Below, one piece after another: positions 17,564-27,554 of a DNA stretch of 64,000 nt (the first letter of the stretch is position 1; the number at the start of each line of letters is the position of its first letter). A program made the position numbers and the translations under genes. The DNA is from Streptomyces endocoffeicus (GTDB lineage Bacteria > Actinomycetota > Actinomycetes > Streptomycetales > Streptomycetaceae). The notes under the pieces are model-generated. The model saw only the letters and a program-made list of their open reading frames with translations. It was not told the origin of the DNA and did not search any database. The DNA is taken from the NCBI RefSeq assembly GCF_016741935.1, contig NZ_JAERRG010000003.1, positions 62,001 to 126,000 on the forward strand, given 5' to 3'.

Positions 17564-18386
17564 TCCCGTCCTTCGACGGAGCGGTGGCTCCGTGAACCGC
17601 AGGGACGCCGTGGGCCTGGCCGGAAGCGCCGCTCTGGGCGCGTGGACGGCGCTGGCGGTGCTGACCATGGTCGTCGTGGGCGGCGCCGGTGCTCCGCTGT
17701 GGCTGGACAACGGCCTCCTCGGATGGTCCGTCGGCCACCGCCCGGATGTGCTGCGGACCCTCGCCCGCGGAGTGACCGACACCGGGACCGGCGTCATCCC
17801 GTACATACTCGCCGCACTTGCCGGCTTCCTGGCCGTACGAGCCGTACGGCACCGGCTGCTCGCCGCCGCGTTCTGCCTCGTCTGTCTCGGCGTGGGGCAG
17901 GCACTGCGGAACGGAATGATGGAACTTGTCCACCGCCCCCGCCCCCCGCGGGGTGACTGGGCGACGCATGCGAGCGGCTGGGCGTTCCCCTCGGGACACG
18001 CCACCACGGGAGCGCTGGCCGCCGGGCTGCTGATGGTCGCGCTGACCCTGCGCGCCCCGCGCGGAGCGACATCGGCCAGGGTCGTCGTCGGCTGCTGGGG
18101 CGTGCTGGTCGGGCTGACCCGCGGCTATCTCGGGGTGCACTGGTTCACGGACGTTCTCGGTGGCTGGCTGTTCGCCGTCGGCTGGCTGGGGGTGTGCCTG
18201 TGCGCCGCGGGCCGATGGCTGCCCGCCTCCTTCCTCACCGGCACCGGCACCGGCACCGACAGCGGCACCGGCACCGGCACCGACACCTTCCGCACCGACA
18301 CCTCCGCCCTCCCCGCCAACACGGCCCCCACCGCCGAGAGACCGCCGGAGGACCATGCGCCGCAAGATCCTGATCGTCGAGGATGA
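17556..18386 (+). CDS. PAP2-family membrane phosphatase
   Basis: A 276-residue membrane phosphatase, probably acting on a lipid pyrophosphate or phosphate such as undecaprenyl pyrophosphate. The three active-site motifs are visible: HRPRPP, the PSGH motif in WAFPSGHATTGALA, and RGYLGVHWFTDVLGG. About six membrane segments are predicted. The GTG at 17556 overlaps the stop of the DedA gene and has AGGCGGAGGAGG just upstream. The last 50 residues are a low-complexity Thr/Gly tail (GTGTGTDSGTGTGTD) encoded by repeated GGCACC units, and its end overlaps the response regulator start by 32 bp. DedA and PAP2 proteins both serve lipid-carrier recycling, so their pairing is sensible. Confidence 0.9.
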   Translation: MDDPVLRRSGGSVNRRDAVGLAGSAALGAWTALAVLTMVVVGGAGAPLWLDNGLLGWSVGHRPDVLRTLARGVTDTGTGVIPYILAALAGFLAVRAVRHRLLAAAFCLVCLGVGQALRNGMMELVHRPRPPRGDWATHASGWAFPSGHATTGALAAGLLMVALTLRAPRGATSARVVVGCWGVLVGLTRGYLGVHWFTDVLGGWLFAVGWLGVCLCAAGRWLPASFLTGTGTGTDSGTGTGTDTFRTDTSALPANTAPTAERPPEDHAPQDPDRRG

Positions 18387-19017
18387 TCACGCCCTGCGTG
18401 ATGTGCTCCGTCGAGGTCTGTACGACGAGGACTTCGACCCCGTCCCGGCCACCGACGGCGCCACCGCCCTACGCCTGGTCAGCACCGAGATCGCCGCGGT
18501 CGTCCTGGACATCGGCCTGCCCGACGCGGACGGACGGGACGTATGCCAGGCCATGCGCGCGGGCGGGTTCCACGCCCCGGTCGTCTTCCTGACCGCACGG
18601 CACCACCTCACCGACCGGCTGTCCGGCTTCTCGGCCGGGGGCGACGACTACCTGCCGAAGCCGTTCCACCTCGCCGAGCTCGCCGCCCGGCTGCGGGCGG
18701 CGCTCAAACGGGCCACACCCCCGCCGGCCGCCTCGGCCGGGGCTCTGGCCCTGGACGCGGTCCGGCACAGCGCGACGGTGCACGGCACCCGGGTCGCCCT
18801 GTCCCCGACGGAGTTCCGGCTGCTCGCCACGCTCGTCGCCGCGGACGGGGAACTGGTGCGCCGCCGCGATCTGGTCAGGGCGGGCTGGCCCGAAGGCGGA
18901 CAGGTCAGCGACAACACCCTGGACCAGTACCTGACCAGGCTGCGCCGCAAACTACGCGAGACGGACAGCGGCCTGACCATCGCCACCGCGCGCGGGATCG
19001 GGCACCGCCTGTCATGA
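18355..19017 (+). CDS. OmpR-family response regulator
   Basis: A 220-residue regulator with an intact receiver domain (IVEDDH, phosphorylated aspartate in VVLDIGLPD, VFLTAR, DYLPKPF) and winged-helix output domain (LSPTEFRLLATLVAADGE, then YLTRLRRKLRE). The ATG at 18355 lies inside the end of the PAP2 gene and the stop overlaps the kinase start (ATGA at 19014-19017). It is the third gene of the DedA operon, so the membrane-lipid genes and their regulator are expressed together. Its own kinase gene is frameshifted, which raises the question whether it is still phosphorylated by that partner. Confidence 0.94.
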   Translation: MRRKILIVEDDHALRDVLRRGLYDEDFDPVPATDGATALRLVSTEIAAVVLDIGLPDADGRDVCQAMRAGGFHAPVVFLTARHHLTDRLSGFSAGGDDYLPKPFHLAELAARLRAALKRATPPPAASAGALALDAVRHSATVHGTRVALSPTEFRLLATLVAADGELVRRRDLVRAGWPEGGQVSDNTLDQYLTRLRRKLRETDSGLTIATARGIGHRLS

Positions 19018-20404
19018 GATCCGCCCGGCACCGACCGGTGTTTCGCGCCCTGGCTCCCCGTACCCTGCGCGGACGGCTCTCGCTCGTCGCGCTGACCACC
19101 GCCGCACTGCTGATCACGGCGCTGACCGTCGTGTTCAACACGGCGGTGGAACGGCACCTGCGGCACCAGGCGGACGACGAGCTGCGGGCCCGGGCGACCG
19201 CCGTCGCCGCCACCGTCGACACCAGTGGCCCGCAGGTGCGCGTCCTGGAGACCGCCAACGATCAGCTGCTGGACACGAACGTGTGGATCTACGCCGGGAA
19301 GCGCCCGCTGGAAAAGCCACCCGCCACCTCGGCGGGCAGCCCTCTCACCCGGACCGCCGACAGGCTTGCCGCGCGGGGTGCGCCTGACTGCGCGACGGTC
19401 CACGCCGGGGGCCAACGGTCCGTCCGCCTGTGTGCCCGGCCCGTGCCCGGTGGCGATGCCACCGCCACCGTCGTCACGGCCCTCGACCTCACCCCGTACC
19501 AGAGCTCCGCGGACACCCTGCTGCTGGGATCGCTGATCCTGGACGCGGTGATGCTCGTCTGCGCCTACGTGCTGACACGTCTCGCGGTCGGCCGGGCACT
19601 GCGCCCGGTGCGGACGATGACCGACCAGGCCACCCAGTGGAGTGCCGTGGCCTCCGGAGAACGCTTCAGCACCGGGGGAGGCCCGGCCGAACTGGCCCGT
19701 CTGGGCACCTCGCTGGACGCGTTGCTGGACCGTATACGTGCCGTGCTGCGCCATGAGCAGCAACTGACGGGGAGCTGTCCCACGAGCTGCGCACGCCACT
19801 CACCCGGATCATCGCCGAACTCGACTGGTGGCGATCCCGGCCCCGCTCCACCGCCGAGACCCGAGCCACTCACAAGGTGATCGACGAGGCCGCCCAGTCC
19901 ATGCGAACCATCTGCGACACGCTCCTGCTCGACGCCCGCGACAACGCGGCCGACACCTCGACAGCTCCCGGCACGGCCGGTGTCGCGTCCGTTCTGCGCC
20001 ACATCACCCAACACCTCGCCACACCGGCCCGGGTGAAAGCCATGGTGGAGACCGGGGACGCGCGACTGGAGGCAGGAGTGACACCGGCCTTCCTCGAACG
20101 TGTCGTCAGCCCGCCGCTCGCCAACGCCGTCCGCTACGCCCGGTCCACCGTCACCGTGACGGGACGGCGCACGCCCGGCGGCGTGGCGATCGACATCACC
20201 GACGACGGACCTGGCGTACCGGAGGTGTTCGTCGGCGAGCTCTTCCAACCGGGGCGGCGCGCCGACCCCGGCGACGGTCACCACGGAGCGGGCCTCGGAC
20301 TGCCGCTCGCGCGCCGTCTGGCCCGCTCCGCGGGCGGCGAGGTGTCCTACGACGCCGGGCACGCGCCCGGGGCGCGATTCACCGTCACTCTGCCCGCCGG
20401 CTGA
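19014..20404 (+). pseudogene. Sensor histidine kinase, frameshifted at the H-box
   Basis: The first part (19014 to about 19771) encodes two membrane segments, an extracytoplasmic sensor and a HAMP-like linker ending VLRHEQQLTG. The rest is in another frame and begins exactly at GAG 19772 with ELSHELRTPLTRIIAELDWW, the phosphoacceptor helix, then the ATPase domain (LANAVRYARS, DDGPGVP, GAGLGLPLARRLA) to the stop at 20404. The break falls in a GGGG run (19769-19772); one more G would restore a continuous 464-residue kinase. It may be a real inactivating mutation, a phase-variable tract, programmed slippage or a sequencing error. Both halves otherwise look well conserved, so the event is recent or artefactual. 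Confidence 0.85.
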
Positions 20405-20517
20405 CTGGCTCCCGCTCGGCGCTCCGCGGGCCGGGCGCCCGGCGCTGCCGCACGTGGGCGTAGGCCTCACGACCCTGTCTGCCGCGGCCTGGACGCGTCC
20501 TGAACGCCTGCCGGAGC

Positions 20518-21075
20518 TCAGACCGGCTGCCGGGCGGTTTGTTCCGGTTCGGTGACGTCCTTGCGCGTCACCGACAGGAATACGACCAGGCCGAGAATGA
20601 CCGCCAGGAACAGGGCACTGGTCACGACCGTGCCCAGGCCGAGGCCGCCGTCGCCGGTCGGCTGGGAGAGGTAGTCGCCGACGGAGGCGCCGAGCGGGCG
20701 GGTGAGGATGTAGGCGATCCAGAAGCTCCACACCGCGTCGAGGCCGAGCGCGAAGTGAGCGACCCCGACGGCGGCGATGGCCAGGGCGAACAGCACCGCG
20801 GACAGCCAGTACCCGAGGTTCATCCGCTCGGAGACCAGGTCACCGGCCGCGGTTCCCAGGGCGAAGGTGAACAGCACCGCCAGCCAGTAGAAGGATTCAC
20901 GGCTGGTGGAGTCGACGCTGTGGATGGACAGTGTCCGCTCCCGCCGGTACCAGACGACGAACACCACCGCCAGGACGATCGCGAACACCGTCGTGCTCGT
21001 CTCCAGCGGCACACCCATGTTGTCGGTGAGGTTGTCGCTGATTACCGCGACGGCATCCCGCCCGTGCGCGGACAC
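20518..21075 (-). pseudogene. COG4705-type membrane protein, N-terminally truncated
   Basis: The readable 185 residues contain five membrane segments and match the C-terminal two-thirds of a family of about 250-residue membrane proteins: DNLTDNMGVPLETSTTVF, ERTLSIHSVDSTSRESFYWL, LAVLFTFALGTAAGDL and IAYILTRPLGASVGDYLSQP. The homologous part starts at about residue 13. The first 70 or so residues of the family, including two membrane segments, are missing, and no frame upstream supplies them before the LysR gene at 21137. The open frame has a start codon and could be expressed, but it is probably a decayed gene. The function of the family is not known to me. Confidence 0.7.
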
Positions 21076-21136
21076 CGCGGTGTCAAGCCCGGTAGGGGGA
21101 GACCGCGGACGCCTTCGCGCACGCTATCGCTCTCGC

Positions 21137-22078
21137 TCACACCGCTGTGTCCAGCGACTCCCGGATCCGGGCCGCGGCCGTCCGCAGGTGGTGCAGGGCG
21201 AACCGGGCGGTCGACGTGGGGATTCGGCCGACGGGTACGGTCACCCCGACCGTCTGGCCGACCATCTCCAGCGCGGTGGGCAGGAGCGCCAGCTGGTCGT
21301 CCTGCTGTGCGACGAGCTGGGGCAGCGCCGCCACCATGTGGGTCTCGCGCAGCAAGGTGCGCAGGGTCAGGATCGACGTGCACTCCACCCTGTTCTCGGG
21401 CAGCGACAGCCCTCGCCGCCAGAAGGCGTCCTCCAGTTCCTGACGCAACGCCGTCTGCGTCACCGGCACCACCCATGGGTAGTCCAGCAGGTCCTCCAGA
21501 GCCGGTGTGCCGTGGCACAGCACCGGGTGGCCGACGCCGGTGACCAGCCGGATCGGTTCCTGGTAGAGCGTGTACTGCCGCAGCCGGGACTCCTCCGTCG
21601 GCACCAGCCTGCCCAGGGTGAAGTCCAGCCGCCCGGCCAGCAGGTCCTGGGTCAGCAGGTCGGGCGTGGCCTCCCGTACGACCACCGTCAGGCGGGGGCG
21701 CTCCGCCTTGAGCGCGGCGATGGCCCGGGGGAGCAGCACATTGGCCCCGGCCAGGTGCGTGCCGATGGTGACCGTGCCCGCCGTACCGGCGGACAGTTCG
21801 GTCATGTGCCGACCGGCTTGGCGCAGCTCGGCGACCACGGTCCGCGCGTGGTCGAGGAACGCGCGTCCGTGTGGCGTCGGCGTCATGCCGCGCGGGCCCC
21901 GTTCGAAGAGCTCCACCCCCAGCAGCGACTCCAGCTCGCGCAGACCGCGGGTGAGCACAGGCTGCGTCACGTGCAGCTGCTCCGCGGCGCGCAGCAGGCT
22001 CCCCTGGTCGTCGATCGCGGTGAGCATGACGAGGTGGCGCAGCTTCAGCCTCCCCTTGAGCAGGTCGTCGGGCCGCAT
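21137..22078 (-). CDS. LysR-family transcriptional regulator
   Basis: A 313-residue regulator. The N-terminal helix-turn-helix reads LVMLTAIDDQGSLLRAAEQL then TQPVLTRGLRELESLLGVEL, and the rest is the two-lobed substrate-binding-type effector domain. The wording resembles the GbpR/PcaQ branch, which often controls aromatic catabolism. ATG at 22078 is preferred over ATG 22102, because the family box at 22110-22126 then lies in the promoter. It is divergent from, and very probably controls, the 2-aminomuconate operon starting at 22228; a pathway intermediate would be the expected inducer. Confidence 0.92.
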   Translation of the reverse strand: MRPDDLLKGRLKLRHLVMLTAIDDQGSLLRAAEQLHVTQPVLTRGLRELESLLGVELFERGPRGMTPTPHGRAFLDHARTVVAELRQAGRHMTELSAGTAGTVTIGTHLAGANVLLPRAIAALKAERPRLTVVVREATPDLLTQDLLAGRLDFTLGRLVPTEESRLRQYTLYQEPIRLVTGVGHPVLCHGTPALEDLLDYPWVVPVTQTALRQELEDAFWRRGLSLPENRVECTSILTLRTLLRETHMVAALPQLVAQQDDQLALLPTALEMVGQTVGVTVPVGRIPTSTARFALHHLRTAAARIRESLDTAV

Positions 22079-22109
22079 ATGTGTCTTCCTCGCCCTCGTC
22101 ACCAGCAGC

Positions 22110-22126
22110 TATGTCGGTCGGACATA
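22110..22126. promoter_or_regulatory. LysR-type box between regulator and catabolic operon
   Basis: TATGTC and GACATA form perfect 6-bp arms around GGTCG, containing the T-N11-A core of LysR-type sites. It lies 32 bp upstream of the regulator start and about 100 bp upstream of the aldehyde dehydrogenase start, the usual position for autoregulation plus activation of the divergent operon. Confidence 0.7.
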
Positions 22127-22227
22127 CCTCCGAACCGAATAGGCATTATCCAGGCATGCCGTGCTCCCGCAATGCTCTGTTCACCGGAAGGCGCAGCCGA
22201 CGGCGAACGCTTGGAGGTCATCGGCAC

Positions 22228-23712
22228 ATGAACGACGTACAGCCCGCACCCCGGCAGGGGCAGGGGCCCGCGCACTATGTCGGCGGACGGTTCGACGACT
22301 CGGGAGCCCGCTTCCCGCTCGTGTCACCGGCCGACGGAACAGTGATCGGCTCCGTCCCGGAGGCCGATTCCCTCACGGTCGACCGCGCTGTCCGCGCGGC
22401 ACGTGAGGCTCTCGCCGGCCCGTGGGGCGAGGCCACGGCCGAGGAGCGGTGCGCCGTGCTGCGTCGTATCGCCGACGGCATGGAGGCTCGTTTCGAGGAG
22501 TTCGTCGCCGCCGAGGTCGCCGACACCGGCAAGCCCGCCTCACTCGCCCGCGCCGTCGACATCCCCCGCGGCATCGCCAACTTCCGCGCCTACGCCGACC
22601 TGGCCTGGGGCCGCCCCGAGCAGTCGTTCGCCACGCCGACCCCGGACGGCGCGGGCGCCCTGAACTACACGGTGCGCCGCCCCCTCGGCGTGGTCGCCGT
22701 GGTCTCGCCGTGGAACCTTCCGCTGCTGCTGCTGACCTGGAAGGTCGCCCCCGCGCTCGCGGCGGGCAACGCGGTCGTCGCCAAGCCCTCCGAACTCACC
22801 CCCTCCACCGCCACCCTGCTGGCCGAGGTCATGGATGAGACCGGCGTCCCCGCGGGCGCCTTCAACCTGGTCCACGGCTTCGGCGAGAACAGCGCGGGCG
22901 CCTTCCTGACCGCCCACCCCGACGTGGACGCGGTCGCCTTCACCGGCGAGTCCGCCACCGGTACCGCCATCATGCGGGCCACCGCCGAACACCTCGCCCC
23001 CGTCTCCTTCGAACTCGGAGGAAAGAACGCCGGTATCGTCTTCGCCGACGCGGACTTCGAGGCCGCCGTCGAGGGGACGGTCCGCTCGTCCTTCACCAAC
23101 GCCGGCCAGGTCTGCCTGTGTACTGAGCGGGTCTACGTCGAACGCGGCATCTACGACGACTTCGTCCAGGCGGTCGCCGAGCGTACCCGCGAGCTGCGCC
23201 TGGGCCTGCCCTGGGAGGACGACACCCAGATGGGCCCGCTGGTCTCCGCGCTCCACCGGGACAAGGTCCTCGGCTACTACCGCCTCGCCAAGGAGGAGGG
23301 CGCGAAGATCCACACCGGCGGCGGCGTGCCGGCCTTCGGCGACGAACGCGACGGCGGCTTCTTCGTGGAGCCCACCGTGCTCACCGGCCTCGGCCAGGAC
23401 GCTCGCGTCGTCCGCGAGGAGATCTTCGGCCCGGTCTGCCACATCGCGCCCTTCGACGACGAGGCCGAGGCCGTACGCCTGGCCAACGACAGCCCCTACG
23501 GGCTCGCCGCCACCGTGTGGACGACCTCGCTCTCCCGCGCCCACCGCGTAGCGCCCCGGCTGCACTCCGGAGTCGTCTGGGTGAACTGCTGGAACCTGCG
23601 TGACCTCAGGACTCCCTTCGGCGGTGTCAAGGCGTCCGGCATCGGCCGCGAGGGCGGCGTGCACTCCCTCGACTTCTTCTCCGAGCCCGTGAATGTGTGT
23701 GTGAAGCTCTGA
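22228..23712 (+). CDS. 2-aminomuconate/2-hydroxymuconate semialdehyde dehydrogenase
   Basis: A 494-residue NAD-dependent aldehyde dehydrogenase. The catalytic cysteine is in [15 protein letters not shown], the general base glutamate in FELGGKN, and cofactor contacts in [14 protein letters not shown] and AKPSELTP. Sequence and operon place it as the enzyme that oxidises 2-aminomuconate 6-semialdehyde to 2-aminomuconate. This competes with cyclisation of the semialdehyde to picolinate. ATG at 22228 follows TTGGAGG. The stop overlaps the start of the hydratase gene. It is the first gene of the LysR-controlled operon. The aldehyde preference (amino versus hydroxy) is inferred from neighbours. Confidence 0.92.
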   Translation: MNDVQPAPRQGQGPAHYVGGRFDDSGARFPLVSPADGTVIGSVPEADSLTVDRAVRAAREALAGPWGEATAEERCAVLRRIADGMEARFEEFVAAEVADTGKPASLARAVDIPRGIANFRAYADLAWGRPEQSFATPTPDGAGALNYTVRRPLGVVAVVSPWNLPLLLLTWKVAPALAAGNAVVAKPSELTPSTATLLAEVMDETGVPAGAFNLVHGFGENSAGAFLTAHPDVDAVAFTGESATGTAIMRATAEHLAPVSFELGGKNAGIVFADADFEAAVEGTVRSSFTNAGQVCLCTERVYVERGIYDDFVQAVAERTRELRLGLPWEDDTQMGPLVSALHRDKVLGYYRLAKEEGAKIHTGGGVPAFGDERDGGFFVEPTVLTGLGQDARVVREEIFGPVCHIAPFDDEAEAVRLANDSPYGLAATVWTTSLSRAHRVAPRLHSGVVWVNCWNLRDLRTPFGGVKASGIGREGGVHSLDFFSEPVNVCVKL

Positions 23713-24557
23713 TGACCGCCGAGAACACGGGCCCCATCGAGAACACGGGGCCCGCCGAGAACACGAGGACCGACGCCGTGCGGGCGGCGGCCGATCGCCT
23801 CGCCCGCGCCCATGCCGACGGCGTTCCCGTCGCACCGGTACGCGACCTCGTCGCCGACGTCGACGCCGCCTATCAGGTGCAGCAGACGCTGACTCGCCGC
23901 TGGCTCGGCGAGGGCCGCCGTCCGGTGGGACGCAAAATCGGCCTCACCTCCACCGCCGTACAACGCCAACTGGGCGTGGATTCACCGGACTTCGGGATGC
24001 TCTTCGCCGACATGGCGGCCCCCGACGGCGCCGAGATCCCGGCCGGCGCCGTGCTGCAGCCCAAGGCGGAGGCCGAGATCGCGCTCGTCCTCGGCTCCGA
24101 CCTCACGCATGAGCGGCACACCGTCGCCGACCTGTTCCGCGCGATCGCCTACGTGGTCCCCGCCATCGAGGTCGTCGGCAGCCGCATCCGCGGCTGGGAC
24201 ATCACCCTCGCCGACACCGTCGCCGACAACGCCTCCTGCGGCATGTACGTCCTCGGCGCCACGCCCACTCCGCTGGAACGCGCCGGTGACCTGCGCACCG
24301 CCGGAATGACCATGGAACGCCGGGGTGACCAGGTCTCCACCGGCACCGGTGCGGCCTGCCTCGGACACCCCCTGAACGCCGCCCTCTGGCTCGCCGACAC
24401 CCTGGTGCGCCTCGGGCACCCCCTGCTCGCGGGCGACACCGTGCTGACCGGCGCGCTCGGCCCGATGGTGCCGGTCACCGCCGGGGACGTGCTGGAAGCC
24501 CATATCGAGGGGCTCGGCAGCGTACGCGCCGCCTTCGCCCGGGAGGAGAGCCGATGA
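23712..24557 (+). CDS. 2-oxopent-4-enoate hydratase (2-keto-4-pentenoate hydratase)
   Basis: A 281-residue enzyme of the FAH-like hydratase/decarboxylase family that adds water to 2-oxopent-4-enoate to give 4-hydroxy-2-oxovalerate. Conserved stretches include [33 protein letters not shown] (with metal-binding glutamates) and [16 protein letters not shown]. It starts with ATG overlapping the previous stop and ends overlapping the decarboxylase start. The first 20 residues include a small in-frame repeat (ENTGP three times, the last degenerate). Of the two related family members in this operon, the VGSRI-D variant and the order match the hydratase, and the next gene matches the decarboxylase. 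Confidence 0.88.
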   Translation: MTAENTGPIENTGPAENTRTDAVRAAADRLARAHADGVPVAPVRDLVADVDAAYQVQQTLTRRWLGEGRRPVGRKIGLTSTAVQRQLGVDSPDFGMLFADMAAPDGAEIPAGAVLQPKAEAEIALVLGSDLTHERHTVADLFRAIAYVVPAIEVVGSRIRGWDITLADTVADNASCGMYVLGATPTPLERAGDLRTAGMTMERRGDQVSTGTGAACLGHPLNAALWLADTLVRLGHPLLAGDTVLTGALGPMVPVTAGDVLEAHIEGLGSVRAAFAREESR

Positions 24558-25360
24558 GCACCGTGACACCGGACGTGGCCGCCCTGGCGCGCACCCTTGA
24601 CGACGCGGCCCTGCGGGCGCGTGCCGTCCCCCGCCTGACCGACACGGCCGACCTCGACGTCGAGGCCGGGTACGCCGTGCAGCGCGCCCTGGTCGAGCGG
24701 CGGCTGGCCCGCGGCGAGCGGCTGGCCGGCATCAAGCTCGGTTTCACCAGCAAGGCCAAGATGCGCCAGATGCGGGTGGACGATCTGATCTGGGGCCGGC
24801 TCACCGACGCCATGCGCTTCACCGACGGTGCCACCGTCCGTCTGGACCGGTTCGTCCACCCGCGCATCGAGCCGGAGCTCGCCTTCCTGCTCGGCGCGCC
24901 GCTCACCGGCGACATCTCCAGCGAGGAGGCGGCCGCCGCCGTGACGGCCGTGGCGCCCGCGTACGAGATCATCGACTCCCGCTACGAGGGGTTCCGCTTC
25001 TCCCTGCCGGACGTCGTCGCGGACAACTCCTCCTCCTCGGGCTTCGGCATCGGCCCCTGGCGCGATGTGCGCTCCTTCGACCTCGTGACCGGGCTCGCCA
25101 ATCTCGGCATGACCCTCGAGGTCGACGGGCGCGCCGTCGAGACCGGCAGTTCCGCCGCCATCCTCGGCCACCCGCTGCGCTCGATCACCGCTGCCGCCCG
25201 ACTCGCCGCGGACGCCGGCCTCGTACTGGAGAAGGGCTGGGTTGTGCTCGCCGGGGCCGCCACCGCCGCCGTGCCCCTGGAAGCAGGCCGTCATGTGAGG
25301 GTCAACGCGGGGCGACTGGGATCTGCCGACGTCACCACCGAGGGGGAGCAGGGCCGATGA
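24554..25360 (+). CDS. 2-oxo-3-hexenedioate (4-oxalocrotonate) decarboxylase
   Basis: A 268-residue member of the same family as its upstream neighbour, removing CO2 from 2-oxo-3-hexenedioate to give 2-oxopent-4-enoate. Typical segments are [36 protein letters not shown] with metal-ligand glutamates, and [20 protein letters not shown]. In meta-cleavage pathways this decarboxylase and the hydratase form a complex that channels the unstable enol, and the coupled gene order is consistent with that. Both ends overlap neighbouring genes by 4 bp. Confidence 0.9.
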   Translation: MSTVTPDVAALARTLDDAALRARAVPRLTDTADLDVEAGYAVQRALVERRLARGERLAGIKLGFTSKAKMRQMRVDDLIWGRLTDAMRFTDGATVRLDRFVHPRIEPELAFLLGAPLTGDISSEEAAAAVTAVAPAYEIIDSRYEGFRFSLPDVVADNSSSSGFGIGPWRDVRSFDLVTGLANLGMTLEVDGRAVETGSSAAILGHPLRSITAAARLAADAGLVLEKGWVVLAGAATAAVPLEAGRHVRVNAGRLGSADVTTEGEQGR

Positions 25361-25806
25361 GCGAGCGGAACACCGTGTCCACCGGCGCCATCACCGTGAA
25401 CGGCAAGGCCCGCCCCCGGGGACGCTTCCCGCATGTGCGCCGCGCCGGAGACTTCGTCTATGTCTCCGGGACGAGCTCACGCCGCCCGGACAACACCTTC
25501 GTCGGCGTCGAGGTCGACGAACTCGGCACCGCCCGACTGGACATCGCCGCCCAGACCCGCGCGGTCATCGAGAACATCGGCGACCTCCTCGAAGCCGTCG
25601 GCGGGAGCCTCGCCGACGTGGTCAACGTGACCACGTACCTCGTCAATATGAACGACTTCGGCGGCTACAACGAGGTCTACGGCGAGTTCTTCGACGAGAA
25701 CGGCCCCACCCGCACCACCGTGGCCGTCCACCAGCTTCCCCACCCCCACCTCCTCATCGAGATCTCCTGTGTGGCGCACCTGCCCCGCACCCGCACGGAA
25801 GGCTGA
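25357..25806 (+). CDS. RidA-family 2-aminomuconate deaminase
   Basis: A 149-residue protein of the YjgF/RidA family. The branch specific to this pathway hydrolyses the enamine of 2-aminomuconate to 2-oxo-3-hexenedioate (4-oxalocrotonate) and ammonia. Features seen are [52 protein letters not shown] and [19 protein letters not shown]. Because the product is already the oxo acid, no separate tautomerase is required, and none is present. It overlaps the decarboxylase gene and lies 3 bp before the dioxygenase gene. Confidence 0.9.
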   Translation: MSERNTVSTGAITVNGKARPRGRFPHVRRAGDFVYVSGTSSRRPDNTFVGVEVDELGTARLDIAAQTRAVIENIGDLLEAVGGSLADVVNVTTYLVNMNDFGGYNEVYGEFFDENGPTRTTVAVHQLPHPHLLIEISCVAHLPRTRTEG

Positions 25807-26385
<579 letters not shown>

Positions 26386-26425
26386 CCACCACCCCCACTT
26401 TTTATTGAGACTGAACGGAGCACCA

Positions 26426-27451
26426 GTGACGGTCGTCGATGTCCATGCGCATGTCTTCCCGCGCATCTCCCGCACCGAGTCCCGCATCCTGGACGCCGAG
26501 AACGGCCCCTGGCTGCGCGAGGACGAGGGCGGGGCCGGGATGATGATGAGCGGGACCACCGAGTACCGCCCGGTCGGCGTCGAACTGTGGGACGCCGCGA
26601 CGCGGATCGAGCAGATGGACCGCCAGGGCGTCGACATCCAGGTGGTGTCCTCGACGCCGCTGATGTTCGGCTACGGCGCCGATGTGTGCCGGGCCGCCGT
26701 ATGGTGCGAACTCGTCAACGACCGTATTCTCGACCTCTGTTCCCACGCCCCCGACCGGCTCGTGCCGCTGTGCCAGGTGCCGTTGCAGAACACCGAGGCG
26801 GCCTGCGAGGAGGTCACCCGGGCGATGGCCAAGGGCCACGCGGGCGTGCACATCGGCAACCACATCGGCGACCGGAATCTCGACGACGGCGCGCTCCGCG
26901 AATTCCTCGCGCACTGCGCCCGCGAAAACGCCGCGGTCTTCGTCCACCCCTGGGACATGCTCGCCCCGGAGCGGATGCCGAAGTACATGCTGCCCTGGCT
27001 GGTGGGCATGGCAGCGGAGACCCAGCTCAGCATCCTCGGACTGATCCTCTCCGGCGCCTTCGAGGAACTGCCGCGGAACCTCCGGCTCTGCTTCGCCCAT
27101 GGCGGCGGCAGCTTCCCGTACCTGCTCGGCCGGGCCGACAACGCCTGGCGCCGGCGGGACATCGTCCGCACGGACTCGCCCCAACCGCCGTCGGCCTACC
27201 TCGACCGGTTCTCCCTGGACTCGGCCGTCTTCGACCCCGGTGCCTTCAGGCTCCTGGTCGATGTGATGAGCCCCGAGCGGATCATGCTCGGCACCGACTA
27301 CCCCTTCCCCCTCGGCGAGGAGGAGCACGGCGCCCTCGTGCGCGGCAGCGACCTGCCCCCCGCCGACCGTGACCTGATCCTCGGTCAGAACGCCCTGAAG
27401 TTCTTCCGTATCGGCAGTCCCCGCGACGGCATGACGGAGACGCGGGCATGA
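26426..27451 (+). CDS. 2-amino-3-carboxymuconate 6-semialdehyde decarboxylase (ACMSD)
   Basis: A 341-residue zinc-dependent amidohydrolase-fold decarboxylase that converts ACMS to 2-aminomuconate 6-semialdehyde, diverting carbon from spontaneous quinolinate formation. Metal-site motifs are VDVHAHVFP at the N-terminus, FVHPWDM, FAHGGGSFPYLLGR and GTDYPFPLGE. GTG at 26426 has ACGGAG five bases upstream. A 40-bp gap separates it from the dioxygenase gene. With the four enzymes upstream and the ring-cleavage enzyme it forms a continuous five-step pathway. Confidence 0.95.
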   Translation: MTVVDVHAHVFPRISRTESRILDAENGPWLREDEGGAGMMMSGTTEYRPVGVELWDAATRIEQMDRQGVDIQVVSSTPLMFGYGADVCRAAVWCELVNDRILDLCSHAPDRLVPLCQVPLQNTEAACEEVTRAMAKGHAGVHIGNHIGDRNLDDGALREFLAHCARENAAVFVHPWDMLAPERMPKYMLPWLVGMAAETQLSILGLILSGAFEELPRNLRLCFAHGGGSFPYLLGRADNAWRRRDIVRTDSPQPPSAYLDRFSLDSAVFDPGAFRLLVDVMSPERIMLGTDYPFPLGEEEHGALVRGSDLPPADRDLILGQNALKFFRIGSPRDGMTETRA

Positions 27452-27554
27452 GCTGAGCCGAGGCCCGGTCCCGGGGTCCGAGTCGCAGTAAGCCCCCCAC
27501 ATCTCGCCGCATCCGCCCCACGGGCGGGTGCCCGTCCCCCGAGGTGAAGCCCGT

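Noticed and set aside
22079..22102. Longer LysR start at 22102
   Set aside because: It adds eight residues, has no ribosome-binding site, and places the LysR box only 8 bp before the start; ATG 22078 fits better.
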